Shown here piece after piece: positions 10,186-18,855 of a stretch of DNA of 64,000 bases. The stretch is from Mycobacterium triplex (GTDB taxonomy: Bacteria; Actinomycetota; Actinomycetes; Mycobacteriales; Mycobacteriaceae): NCBI RefSeq assembly GCF_000689255.1, contig NZ_HG964446.1, positions 697,330 to 761,329 of the forward strand. Reading direction: 5' to 3'. Position 1 is the first letter of the stretch. Each line of letters begins with the position of its first letter. A model generated the notes under the pieces. It did not search any database. It saw only the letters and a list, made by a program, of their open reading frames with translations, and had not been told where the DNA came from. A program made the position numbers and the translations under genes.

Positions 10186-11658
10186 TCACCGCGCCAAGCT
10201 GGCCCGCAGTTCCCGCTTGAGCACCTTGCCGTAGCTGTTTTTCGGTAACTCGTCGACGAATTCGTAGCGCTTGGGCCGTTTGAAGCGGGCAATGCGCCGC
10301 AACAGATGCGCGTCCAAAGCGGCCGGGTCGACCGCGCCGACGATGAACGCGACCACCACCTCGCCCCACTCGGCGTCGGGCGTGCCTACCACGCATGCCT
10401 CGGCGACTCCGGGGTGCTCGAGCAGCACCTCCTCCACCTCCCGGGGGTAGATGTTGCTCCCGCCGCTGATGACAACATCTTTCGACCGATCGCGCAGCGT
10501 CAAATAACCCCGCGAGTCGAAGGAACCCATGTCACCGGTGTAGAGCCAGCCATCTTTGAGCGTGGCAGCGGTCGCGCCGGGGTTTCGCCAGTATCCGGAC
10601 ATCACCGCGTCTCCGCTGCAGACGATTTCGCCGATCTCGCCGACGGGTGCCCGCTGACCGTCCGCGCGCAGCACCGCGACCTCCATCCCGGAGCGCGCAT
10701 AACCGACCGAACCGAGAATCGCGTCGTCGCCCGACTCGTGATCGACGCCGCGCAGCCCGGTGATGGTCATCGGGGACTCGCCCTGCCCGTAAATCTGCGC
10801 GAAGATCGGGCCGAACGCCGTGATCGCCTTGCGCAGGCCTTCGACATACATGGGCCCACCGCCGTAGACGATCTTCTTGAGATTGGCCGGACGGCCGCGG
10901 CCCGTATCGACCAGCCGCTGCACCATCGTGGGAGCCAGAAATGCGCTGGCGGCCGGGTGCTGCGCGCAGAGATCGAGAAACTCGTCCGGATCGAATGCAC
11001 CCGAGGAGGGCACCACCTGACGGGCGGCGCGCAGCACGTACGGCAGCACGTAAAGGCCGGAGCCGTGCGACATCGGTGCCGCATGCACGAGGCTGCAGCC
11101 TTCGTCCGGATCGTCGATGTCGGCCAGGTGGGCGACGGTCATCGCCGTGAGGTTGCGGTGCGACAGCATCGCGCCCTTGGACCGGCCGGTGGTTCCGCTG
11201 GTGTAGAACAGCCACGCCAGCGCCGTCGGGTCGGTGCGCGGCGGAGCCCACGGGGCGGCGGCGAATCGTCGCGAATAGTCCCCGGAGTCAATGACTTCCG
11301 TTGGTGTCGCGGTCAACGACGCAAGCTCGCCGCCGATGGTGGACGAGGCGAACACGCGAGCCGCGCCCGCGTCCTCGAGGATCTGCGCCATCTCGCGTGG
11401 ATGCAGCTTGTAGTTGATCGGGACGGCGACGCACTCGGCGGCCCAGATCGCAAACATCAACTCGACGATCTCGGGGCGGTTGTGCGTGGCGATCGCGATA
11501 CGAGCACCCGCCTCGTGCTGCTGGCGGATCGCTGCCGCCAAGCGTAATGCCCTGTCCCGCAACTCAACCCACGTGCAGACCTGGTGATTGCCGAGGTACA
11601 CGGCGCCGCGATCGGGGAACCGGCTTGCGGCCTGCTCGAGCATCGCAAACAGATTCAT
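10186..11658 (-). CDS. Acyl-CoA synthetase (AMP-forming, FadD-like)
   Basis: A 490-residue ANL-superfamily ligase with P-loop-like [11 protein letters not shown] near residue 155, the adenylate motif YGQGE, the hinge region YTGDMG...DRSKD, and the C-terminal catalytic lysine in [13 protein letters not shown]. It should activate a carboxylic acid to its CoA thioester through an acyl-adenylate. The ATG (11656-11658) shares ATGA with the stop of the SDR gene before it, so the two are translationally coupled. The substrate is presumably an intermediate of the island's pathway. Confidence 0.88.
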   Translation of the reverse strand: MNLFAMLEQAASRFPDRGAVYLGNHQVCTWVELRDRALRLAAAIRQQHEAGARIAIATHNRPEIVELMFAIWAAECVAVPINYKLHPREMAQILEDAGAARVFASSTIGGELASLTATPTEVIDSGDYSRRFAAAPWAPPRTDPTALAWLFYTSGTTGRSKGAMLSHRNLTAMTVAHLADIDDPDEGCSLVHAAPMSHGSGLYVLPYVLRAARQVVPSSGAFDPDEFLDLCAQHPAASAFLAPTMVQRLVDTGRGRPANLKKIVYGGGPMYVEGLRKAITAFGPIFAQIYGQGESPMTITGLRGVDHESGDDAILGSVGYARSGMEVAVLRADGQRAPVGEIGEIVCSGDAVMSGYWRNPGATAATLKDGWLYTGDMGSFDSRGYLTLRDRSKDVVISGGSNIYPREVEEVLLEHPGVAEACVVGTPDAEWGEVVVAFIVGAVDPAALDAHLLRRIARFKRPKRYEFVDELPKNSYGKVLKRELRASLAR

Positions 11659-12437
11659 TGCTCGATCCACCGCGAATTCAGCGCGGACTCGGACAGGTAC
11701 TTCGTCGAACTCCAGCCGCCGTCCACGACGATCGTTTGGCCGTTGATGAAACTTCCGCCCGGCGAGCACAGGAAAGCGACGGTGCTGGCGATGTCGTCGA
11801 TGCGGCCCAACCGTTGATGCGGGGTCATCTCGGTGTTGATCTTGCGGAATCGCTCGTCCGCCAAGCGCTTCTCGACCATCGGCGTCACCGTCACCCCGGG
11901 TGCGACGGCATTGCAGCGGATCCCCGACGCGCCGTACTGGCAGGCGATGTGGGTGGTCAGGGCGGTCAGCCCGCCCTTGGCGGCGGAGTAGGCGCCGCCG
12001 CGCAAGCCGCCGACGACCGCGAATGTCGACGTCACGTTGATGATCGCCGATCCGGGTGACATGTGCGGCAGCACCTCGCGAGCGAGCCGAAACGGTGCCC
12101 GCAGCATCAAACCCAGGAAATAGTCCAGGGTTTCGTCGTCCGTCTCGTGCAGCGGTTTGGGGCTGCCCACGCCGGCGTTGTTGATCAGGAAGTCGATGCG
12201 ACCCCATCGCCCGACCGCGAGGTCCACGATGCGTCGCGGCGCGTCATCGTCGGTCAGGTCGACCGCGAGGGTGGCGACGCGATCCGGATCGCCGATCGCC
12301 TTTTCGAGTTCGGCGAGCCGGTCTCGGTCCCGGCCGGTGCCCACGACCGCCATGCCCATTTCGGCCAGTTTTACCGCGCAGCCCAAGCCGATACCGCTGC
12401 TGGCTCCCGTGACGATAGCGACCTGCATCTCACCCAT
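11655..12437 (-). CDS. SDR family oxidoreductase
   Basis: A 260-residue classical [13 protein letters not shown] at residues 10-19, NNAGVG, catalytic YSAAKGG, and the C-terminal [11 protein letters not shown] typical of FabG-like enzymes. It probably oxidises a hydroxyl group to a ketone with NAD(P)+. Two ATGs are possible: 12437, which overlaps the end of the preceding ligase by eight bases, or 12428, which sits behind GGATGGGTGAG. It is embedded between the two CoA ligases of the leftward operon with overlaps at both ends. Confidence 0.87.
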   Translation of the reverse strand: MGEMQVAIVTGASSGIGLGCAVKLAEMGMAVVGTGRDRDRLAELEKAIGDPDRVATLAVDLTDDDAPRRIVDLAVGRWGRIDFLINNAGVGSPKPLHETDDETLDYFLGLMLRAPFRLAREVLPHMSPGSAIINVTSTFAVVGGLRGGAYSAAKGGLTALTTHIACQYGASGIRCNAVAPGVTVTPMVEKRLADERFRKINTEMTPHQRLGRIDDIASTVAFLCSPGGSFINGQTIVVDGGWSSTKYLSESALNSRWIEQ

Positions 12438-14031
12438 CCTCGGTTCCCGTCCGCAGCAATGACGCCCGGATCCGATGCTTGAGAACCTTTCCGGCGTCGT
12501 TCTTCGGCAGCGCGTCGGCGATCACGACCTGTTCCGGTGCCTTGAATTTGGCGACGCCCTTGCTCACCAGCAGCGCAAGCAGACTCGCGACGTCCGGGTG
12601 CTCGGTGCCCGAGGGAACGATCACGGCACACGCCCGCTCGCCGGTGCGCTCGTCGGGCAGTCCGACGACCGCGATTTCGGCGATGCCGGGATGGTCGGCG
12701 AGCAGGTCCTCGACCTCCTTGGCCGAAATGTTCTCACCGCTGCGGATGATGACGTCCTTGGCCCGGCCGGTCACGACCAGGTACTTCTGATCGACCCAGC
12801 GCCCGAGGTCCCCGGTGCGGAAAAAGCCTGCGGCATCCAAAGATTCGTCTTCGGGATGACGGTAGCCCACCAGCATCTGCGGACCGCGCACACAGATCTC
12901 CCCGTCACCGGCGGGCGCCGCCTCGTGCGCGACGAGCTTGATCTCGGCGATCCCGGGCCTGCCGTCGGTGTCCGCCGCGTGATCGGCTTCGCCGGGCCGC
13001 GGGGCGCCGACCGTCGCGACGGGCACTTCCGTGCATCCGTACACCCGGGTGACCACCGCATGCTCGAAATACTGGGTAGCGCGGCGGATCAGCGGCGGCG
13101 ATACGGATGCGCCGCCGCAGACGAATACCTTCAAGTCGGGCAGGTGGGTTTCGGCGCGCTGGGCGGCGGACAACAGCTGCTGCAAGAACGGGGTGGCCCC
13201 GGCCATGTGGGTACAGCGTTCGGCGTCCATCAACGCGACCGCCTGCGAAGGTTCCCAGCGGTCCATCAACACTGCCGTCGTTCCCAGCAGCAGCGGGCAT
13301 TCGAACGCGTATATAGAGCCACCGATGTGGGCGATCGGCGACGGGACCAGGAATTTGTCGCCGGGCTCGATCATCCAGTGGTCGCGGATCTGAACTATCA
13401 GGGCGTGTATCGAATTATGGGTGTGCAGGACGCCTTTCGGGCGACTTGTGGTGCCGGATGTGTAGAGAATCATCCGCACGGCATCGGGATCCAGCGCGGG
13501 AAGTGTCTCGTTTGGTCTTTGCGCCAGCAGGGCCGGGTACGGTGTGTGCGGACCGGCATCACCACGCAGCACCACCACTGTCGGCGCCGATCTCATCGCG
13601 GCGGTCACGCGTTCCAGCATCCCGGCGTAGTCATGCCCGCCATACCGGCCGGGGACGAAAACCATTGCGGTGCCGGCGTCTTCGAGGACAAATTGTAGGT
13701 CGTGGTCGCGCAGCGACGGCAGGATCGGGTTGACCACCATTCCCGCCAGGGTCGCGGCCAGATAGATGACTGCGGCCTCGTGCCAGTTCGGGAGCATGAA
13801 CGAGACAACGCTGCCGGGCGGGATGCGCGACAGCATGGCGGCCGCCAGCGCGCCGGCCTGCGAATGCAACGTGGCGCAATCCAGTCGAACCTCCCCGTCC
13901 ACCACCACCGTTCGCTGCGGCGATAGTTGCGCGGCGGTGCGCAGCGAATCGGCCAGCGTGGAGTGCACCCACAGCCCGCGGCGGTATGCCTCGGACGCGA
14001 GCGCGGCGTCTTGCGGTGCCCGGGTAAGCAT
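12430..14031 (-). CDS. Acyl-CoA synthetase (cyclohexanecarboxylate-CoA ligase-like)
   Basis: A 533-residue ANL ligase: [24 protein letters not shown], and C-terminal [13 protein letters not shown] with the catalytic Lys. The N-terminal region ([30 protein letters not shown]) resembles ligases for alicyclic and aromatic acids, an impression only. It begins one base after the GntR regulator's stop and overlaps the next SDR, so it belongs to the same transcript. Together with the second ligase it would put CoA on acids produced by the island's oxygenases. Confidence 0.87.
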   Translation of the reverse strand: MLTRAPQDAALASEAYRRGLWVHSTLADSLRTAAQLSPQRTVVVDGEVRLDCATLHSQAGALAAAMLSRIPPGSVVSFMLPNWHEAAVIYLAATLAGMVVNPILPSLRDHDLQFVLEDAGTAMVFVPGRYGGHDYAGMLERVTAAMRSAPTVVVLRGDAGPHTPYPALLAQRPNETLPALDPDAVRMILYTSGTTSRPKGVLHTHNSIHALIVQIRDHWMIEPGDKFLVPSPIAHIGGSIYAFECPLLLGTTAVLMDRWEPSQAVALMDAERCTHMAGATPFLQQLLSAAQRAETHLPDLKVFVCGGASVSPPLIRRATQYFEHAVVTRVYGCTEVPVATVGAPRPGEADHAADTDGRPGIAEIKLVAHEAAPAGDGEICVRGPQMLVGYRHPEDESLDAAGFFRTGDLGRWVDQKYLVVTGRAKDVIIRSGENISAKEVEDLLADHPGIAEIAVVGLPDERTGERACAVIVPSGTEHPDVASLLALLVSKGVAKFKAPEQVVIADALPKNDAGKVLKHRIRASLLRTGTEDG

Positions 14032-14032
14032 C

Positions 14033-14782
14033 TCAGCCGGCCTGACCGGTGATGCGACGCATGGTCATCGCGTACCGAAACTTCGACGACAGATGGGTGT
14101 TGATCGTCACCTGGGCCACCTCGCCGTCGGAGGTGGTGTAGGTGCGCCGCATCTGCAGCGCGGCCGTGCCTGGTTGGACGCCCAGACCGTCCGCCAGTTC
14201 CGGCGAGAGCAGCACCGCGGCGATCTCCTGGTGCAGCTGCGCGACGCTCACGCCGAACAGATCCTCGATCAACGGGAAGATCGGGCCGACATGGCGTTGC
14301 AGCAGCCTGCCGACCGCGGCGAAGCTCCGGCTGATGTAGTACTCGGTGCGGCACATCGGCGCCGACGCGCCGTCGGCCTGCCGATAGCCGCGCACCGACA
14401 GCCACTGGGTACCGACCTCGAGCCCGGTCCGGGCCGCCAGCTCGTCGTCGATCGTCACCATCGAGTTGGATTCGATGGTCAGCTGCGCGCCGGCCGCGAA
14501 TGCGAGCAGGTCGTCGATCGACAACGCGTCCTGGGCATAGGAACTCGAGGCCGGCCGGGGAACCACCCGGGTGCCCGCCCGCGGTCGAGACGCGACCAGG
14601 TTGTCCTCGCGCAGCCGGCGCAAGGCTTCGCGGACGGTGTAGCGGCTCACCGCGAAGCGCTCGCACAGTTGGTGCTCGGTCGGCAGCTGCGAGCCCACCG
14701 GGTAAACGCCGTCGACGATCTCCTTACGCAGCGTGCGCGCGATCTGAAGGTAGCGGTGGTCTCCCTCGATGGTCTGGGGCAT
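14033..14782 (-). CDS. GntR-family regulator (HutC/UTRA type)
   Basis: A 249-residue repressor. The N-terminal winged helix has the GntR signature (LPTEHQLCERFAVSRYTVREALRRL, residues about 30-55); the C-terminal half is a UTRA effector domain (FPLIEDLFGVSVAQLHQEI...). Its ATG overlaps the stop of the SMP-30-like gene as ATGA. Its place at the head of the leftward arm and the palindrome TTTTGTCCGGACAAAA in the divergent control region make it the likely local regulator of both arms, responding to a pathway metabolite (inference). Confidence 0.88.
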   Translation of the reverse strand: MPQTIEGDHRYLQIARTLRKEIVDGVYPVGSQLPTEHQLCERFAVSRYTVREALRRLREDNLVASRPRAGTRVVPRPASSSYAQDALSIDDLLAFAAGAQLTIESNSMVTIDDELAARTGLEVGTQWLSVRGYRQADGASAPMCRTEYYISRSFAAVGRLLQRHVGPIFPLIEDLFGVSVAQLHQEIAAVLLSPELADGLGVQPGTAALQMRRTYTTSDGEVAQVTINTHLSSKFRYAMTMRRITGQAG

Positions 14783-16386
14783 CAGCCGCCGTCCTTGCGC
14801 AGCGCCAGCACGCTGCCGTCGCCGTCGGCCGACAGGTACAGCGTGCCGTCGGGCGCGGCGGTGATCCCGGCGAATGGGCCCTGCGGCCCGGAGAACGGCG
14901 GCATGCCGCGCAGCGGCTTGGGCGTCACACCGGGCGGCGGACCAACCGGCAGCCCCGACGCGATCGTGCGCCGCGTGCTGCTGGCCAGATCGAACGCGAC
15001 CACTTCCTTGGCGCCGGCATCGACGATGTACAGCACGTCGCCCCGGACCACAATGCCTTGCGGGCGTTGCAGATCGGCGACAACGGTGTCGGTCCGCGAC
15101 CCGGTCACCCTGACCACCCGTCCTGCTCCGGCCTCCGCGACCAGACATGCCCCGTCGGCGTCGATCGCGACGCCGACCGGCTCGCGCAGATCGGTCGCCA
15201 GCACCTCGACGGCCCCCGACCGCAGCGACAGCACCCGCCCGGTGCCCAACTCCGCAAACACCGCACCGCCGGGAGTCAGGGCGACTCCGTAGAGCTGGTC
15301 GAAACCGTCTGCCAGCACCTCGGTTTCGCTGGCTTCGGGCCGGTAGCGGCTGACCTGCCCACCGGACGTCGTCACGACGAACTCGCCGGGGCCGCTGGCC
15401 ACGACGCCGCGCAGGAATCCCGGATAGCCGGGGCTGAACAGCATTCCCGCGGTATGCAGGGATCCGCCGGGCAGGGCGACGTAGAAGTATGTGCCGTCGG
15501 CGATGTAGAGCCGTCCGTCGTGGCCGACGGCGAGGTCCATCGGCCAGTTCAGTCCACCGGCTAACACGGATCGCGTTGTGCCGTCGGGCGATATCTCGGT
15601 GATCTCGCCGGTGAAGTTGGAGACGAACAGCTGTTCGCCCACGAAGGTGCAGTTGTCCAGGCCCGGATTCAGCTGGGCGAGCAGGCGCCGTTCGCCGCTG
15701 CGCGGATCGATGCGCAGCACCTGCCCACTGGCCACCTGTGTGGAGACGAGGTAGCCCTCGGCGTCGAACTTGACTGAGTCGGGCACGCCGAGATCGCCTG
15801 CGACACACTGCGGCTCGCCGCCGTCAGGGTCGATGCGCCAGATCTCGTTGGCGCCCATCACCGGGAAGTAGAGCAGGCCGTCGGGGCCGACCTCCATCGC
15901 GTTCGGTGAGGGCACGTTCTCCAACAGGACGCGCGGCGGTCCGCCCGCCAGGTCGAGTTCCATGAGCCGCCCGCCCTCGCGGCATTCACCGATGAACAAC
16001 CGGCCCGCATGGACGGTGATGCCGTTGGCCGAGGGCACGTCGTCACGCAGCACCCGCGTGCGTCCGCGGGTATCGCGCATGCTGACCCGGCCGTCCATCA
16101 CCTCGGTCGCGTACAGGTTGCCGTCGGCGTCGAACGCGACGTCGTCGGGCGCCACGATGTCCCCACCCTTGGGGCTGGCGGTCACCAATTCCCCGGTGCG
16201 GTGATCCAGCGCGCTGATCTGGCTGCCGGTCACCTGGGCGATGTAGATGCGACCGTCCGGGCCGGTGCGCAATCCGTTGGCGCCGAACAGCCGGCTGGGC
16301 GCGGTGACCCGTTCGAGCTCCCAACCCGGCGCAACGTCCACCGGGTGCGTCCCTTCGTACCGCGAGGGCTGCGTTGAGATCGCCAT
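14782..16386 (-). CDS. SMP-30/gluconolactonase-like beta-propeller protein
   Basis: A 534-residue protein built of repeated strand motifs (GPDGRIYIAQVTG, DADGNLYATEV, GPDGLLYFPVMG, GHDGRLYIADGTYF, APDGTLYLSADGDG), as in SMP-30/lactonase and NHL six-bladed propellers but about twice the usual 300 residues, so it may form two propellers. No signal peptide is seen, so it is probably cytoplasmic. In this operon the attractive role is hydrolysis of the lactone made by the Baeyer-Villiger enzyme; this is inference. First gene of the leftward arm. Confidence 0.75.
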   Translation of the reverse strand: MAISTQPSRYEGTHPVDVAPGWELERVTAPSRLFGANGLRTGPDGRIYIAQVTGSQISALDHRTGELVTASPKGGDIVAPDDVAFDADGNLYATEVMDGRVSMRDTRGRTRVLRDDVPSANGITVHAGRLFIGECREGGRLMELDLAGGPPRVLLENVPSPNAMEVGPDGLLYFPVMGANEIWRIDPDGGEPQCVAGDLGVPDSVKFDAEGYLVSTQVASGQVLRIDPRSGERRLLAQLNPGLDNCTFVGEQLFVSNFTGEITEISPDGTTRSVLAGGLNWPMDLAVGHDGRLYIADGTYFYVALPGGSLHTAGMLFSPGYPGFLRGVVASGPGEFVVTTSGGQVSRYRPEASETEVLADGFDQLYGVALTPGGAVFAELGTGRVLSLRSGAVEVLATDLREPVGVAIDADGACLVAEAGAGRVVRVTGSRTDTVVADLQRPQGIVVRGDVLYIVDAGAKEVVAFDLASSTRRTIASGLPVGPPPGVTPKPLRGMPPFSGPQGPFAGITAAPDGTLYLSADGDGSVLALRKDGG

Positions 16387-16439
16387 GACTCGCCGGGTCC
16401 TTCCGTCGGCCGTTTGGGCTGGACGTTATCAACTCCACC

Positions 16440-16451
16440 TAGTCCAGACAA
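16440..16451. promoter_or_regulatory. Second operator-like site, variant of the palindrome at 16535
   Basis: TAGTCCAGACAA is, on the opposite strand, TTGTCTGGACTA, matching TTGTCCGGACAA in 10 of 12 positions. It lies about 54 bases upstream of the leftward gene's ATG at 16386, so it could let the GntR protein control the leftward arm as well. Confidence 0.45.
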
Positions 16452-16534
16452 TAGGCACCGAAGCCGACCCGGATGGACCTTGACAGCCAAGTCCACCGAT
16501 CGGAATAGTGTTCTCCAAAGGACAGAACGCGATA

Positions 16535-16550
16535 TTTTGTCCGGACAAAA
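16535..16550. promoter_or_regulatory. Perfect 16-bp palindrome, likely GntR operator
   Basis: TTTTGTCCGGACAAAA is a perfect palindrome between the divergent arms and fits the loose GntR-family pattern GT-N(x)-AC. A possible -35 TTGACA lies at 16480-16485, so binding here would cover the region just downstream of a rightward promoter. The GntR gene is the second gene of the leftward arm. Confidence 0.6.
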
Positions 16551-16562
16551 CGGATGATAGAT

Positions 16563-16600
16563 CCTGCTGTGGACGAGACGAAAGCCTCGTCCACAGCAGG
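16563..16600 (+). promoter_or_regulatory. Long-stem hairpin in the 5' leader of the rightward arm
   Basis: CCTGCTGTGGACGAG (16563-16577) and CTCGTCCACAGCAGG (16586-16600) are perfect inverse copies with an 8-base loop ACGAAAGC. The stem ends 12 bases before the ATG at 16613, next to the GCAGG that would act as ribosome binding site. It could be an mRNA structure that affects translation or stability, or a second DNA operator. There is no T run, so it is not a simple terminator. Confidence 0.65.
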
Positions 16601-16612
16601 CGAAAGCAGGTC

Positions 16613-17467
16613 ATGGACGATCACGAGGATCTCCTGGGGCTTCACGGCCGCATCGTGGTGGTATCCGGCGCCGGCGGGGGCGGCATCGGAACCACCGTCA
16701 CGGCCATGACCGCTCGGGCCGGCGCCACGGTGATCGCGGTCAGCCGATCGAAGGAGAACCTGGACCAGCACGTCGCACCCCTGGCCAGTCAGGGGCTGGC
16801 GGTGGTGCCCGTCGCGGCCGACGCGTCCACCGACGACGGCATCGCCGCGGTGATCGACCACGCCCGCCGAGCCGAGGGCAGCTTGTACGGGCTGGTCAAT
16901 GTCGCCGGCGGCGCCGAACCGTCGACGTGGATGCCGTCGACCCGGGTGGCGCGCAGCGACTGGCGCAAGATCTTCGCCGACAATCTCGAAACGGCCTTCT
17001 TCATGAGCCAGGCCGTGGCCGCTGAACTCCTCGTGCAGCAACAGCCGGGATCGATCGTGTCGATCTCCTCGATCAGTGGCATGAACACCGCGCCGTTTCA
17101 CATCGCCTACGGCACGGCCAAGGCCGCGATCGCGGCGATGACCCGCACGATGGCCGTCGAGTTGGCGGCGTCGCGAATTCGGGTGAACGCGGTGGCACCC
17201 GGCGTCACCGAGACCGCGGCCTCCCGCACCTATGTCGACGAGGACCCCGAGCGGGATCGGCGGGCGATCGCGATGGGTAGACGCGGGCGGCCCGAGGAGC
17301 AGGCCGCGGCGATCCTGTTCCTGCTCTCCGAGATGTCGAGCTACATCACCGGCCAGACGCTGCTCGTCGACGGCGGGCTGGACCTCAAGTGGAGCCATCT
17401 CGGCGCCGACAACACCTCGCTTTTCCTCAAGGACGAGTCCTTCCGCGCGGCGATTAGGAGGATGTGA
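16613..17467 (+). CDS. SDR family oxidoreductase, first gene of the rightward arm
   Basis: A 284-residue SDR with GAGGGGIGT as nucleotide-binding loop, NVAGG in place of NNAG, catalytic YGTAKAA and a C-terminal ITGQTLLVDGG. The 30-residue C-terminal tail (DLKWSHLGADNTSLFLKDESF) is longer than in FabG-like enzymes. It is likely to dehydrogenate a product of the Rieske or Baeyer-Villiger step. Start is the ATG at 16613; the in-frame extension to 16508 would run through the hairpin and is rejected. Its stop overlaps the Rieske start as TGATG. Confidence 0.85.
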   Translation: MDDHEDLLGLHGRIVVVSGAGGGGIGTTVTAMTARAGATVIAVSRSKENLDQHVAPLASQGLAVVPVAADASTDDGIAAVIDHARRAEGSLYGLVNVAGGAEPSTWMPSTRVARSDWRKIFADNLETAFFMSQAVAAELLVQQQPGSIVSISSISGMNTAPFHIAYGTAKAAIAAMTRTMAVELAASRIRVNAVAPGVTETAASRTYVDEDPERDRRAIAMGRRGRPEEQAAAILFLLSEMSSYITGQTLLVDGGLDLKWSHLGADNTSLFLKDESFRAAIRRM

Positions 17468-18834
17468 TGACCGACCTGGCCAAAGATGCTGCGGCCGAGG
17501 AACTTTCGACACCGATGACGATCGGCGTCGAGGCCTACATCTCCGAGGACTATGCCCGCGCCGAGCGCGACAAGCTGTGGCGCAAGGTCTGGCAGCAGGT
17601 CGGCCGCGTCGAGGAGCTGCCCGAGGTGGGCAGCTACCTGACCTACGACATCCTCGACGACTCGATCATCGTGGTGCGCACCGGCAGCAATGAATTTCGG
17701 GCGCACCACAACGTCTGTATGCACCGCGGGCGCCGGCTGATCGACACGCCCGAGGGCGCCAAGAACGCTTGTGCCCGAGCCCGAAAGTCGTTCGTCTGCG
17801 GCTTTCACGGCTGGACCTACGGCCTGGACGGTGCGTGCACGCACATACGCGAACAGCAGGACTGGCAGGACGCGCTCACGCCCGACAACACCCACCTGCG
17901 GCCGGTGAAGGTCGACACGTGGGGCGGCTGGTTGTGGATCAACATGGACCCCGACTGTGAGCCGCTGGCCGACTACCTGTTTCCCGCCGCGAAGATTCTC
18001 GACCCGTTCGGGTGCGAGAACATGCGCTACAAATGGCGCAAATGGCTTGAATTCGACTGCAACTGGAAAGTCGCGCTGGAGGCCTTCAACGAGACCTACC
18101 ACGTCTACACCACCCATCCCGAGTTCAATAAGTTCGGCGAGTTCAAGGGCTGGGCGAAAGCGCAGGGCAAGCACAGCCACATCGGTTACGACGCGCCGGA
18201 AGACATGGAGGCCACCAAGTCCAAGATCCGACTCGGCATCGGCGCCGATCCGCGCGTGTCGACCGCGGAGATGCAGGTGTACACGATGGAGGAAACCAAT
18301 GCCACCACCACCCAGACACTGGTGAACGCCGCCAAGCGGCTGGTTGACGAGTTACCCGAGGGGACACCGGCCGACAAGGTTCTCGAGCACTGGCTGGCAT
18401 CGGCACGCCGCGACGACGAGGCCCGCGGTGTGGTCTGGCCGACGATTCCCGCCGACATCCTGGGCCAGGCCGGCACCGCATGGCAGATCTTTCCCAACTT
18501 CCAGATCGGGCAGGGCCTGACCAGCGCGCTGTGCTACGGCGCGCGGCCGCACCCCAGCTACAATCCCGACAAGTGCATCTTCGAGGTGTCGGTCTTCGAG
18601 CTGTACCCGAAAGGCGAAGAGCCCCAGACGGAGTGGGAGTACACCCCGGTAGGGGACCCCAGGTGGCGGTCGGTGCTACCGCAAGACTTCTCCAACATGG
18701 CAGCCGTGCAGCAGGGCATGAAATCCCTCGGCTTTCCGGGCACCAAGCCCAACCCATACCGCGAACGCAGCACGGTCAATCTGCACTACCAATTGTCGAG
18801 ATACATGGGTGCCGGTGCGCCCCAAGAGCTTTGA
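17467..18834 (+). CDS. Rieske non-haem iron oxygenase, alpha subunit
   Basis: A 455-residue ring-hydroxylating oxygenase large subunit. The Rieske [2Fe-2S] ligands are C84-M-H86 (CMHRGRR) and C111-GF-H114 (CGFHGW); the catalytic domain has NETYH212VYTTH217, giving the two iron histidines. The gap between the two Rieske halves is 24 residues, longer than the usual 15-17, with an extra Cys (NACARARKSF). It should hydroxylate a hydrophobic substrate using electrons from a ferredoxin and reductase; none is encoded in the island. AGGAGG is five bases before the ATG at 17467, which overlaps the SDR stop. Confidence 0.9.
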   Translation: MTDLAKDAAAEELSTPMTIGVEAYISEDYARAERDKLWRKVWQQVGRVEELPEVGSYLTYDILDDSIIVVRTGSNEFRAHHNVCMHRGRRLIDTPEGAKNACARARKSFVCGFHGWTYGLDGACTHIREQQDWQDALTPDNTHLRPVKVDTWGGWLWINMDPDCEPLADYLFPAAKILDPFGCENMRYKWRKWLEFDCNWKVALEAFNETYHVYTTHPEFNKFGEFKGWAKAQGKHSHIGYDAPEDMEATKSKIRLGIGADPRVSTAEMQVYTMEETNATTTQTLVNAAKRLVDELPEGTPADKVLEHWLASARRDDEARGVVWPTIPADILGQAGTAWQIFPNFQIGQGLTSALCYGARPHPSYNPDKCIFEVSVFELYPKGEEPQTEWEYTPVGDPRWRSVLPQDFSNMAAVQQGMKSLGFPGTKPNPYRERSTVNLHYQLSRYMGAGAPQEL

Positions 18835-18855
18835 AGATAAGGAGCACCCACTGGC

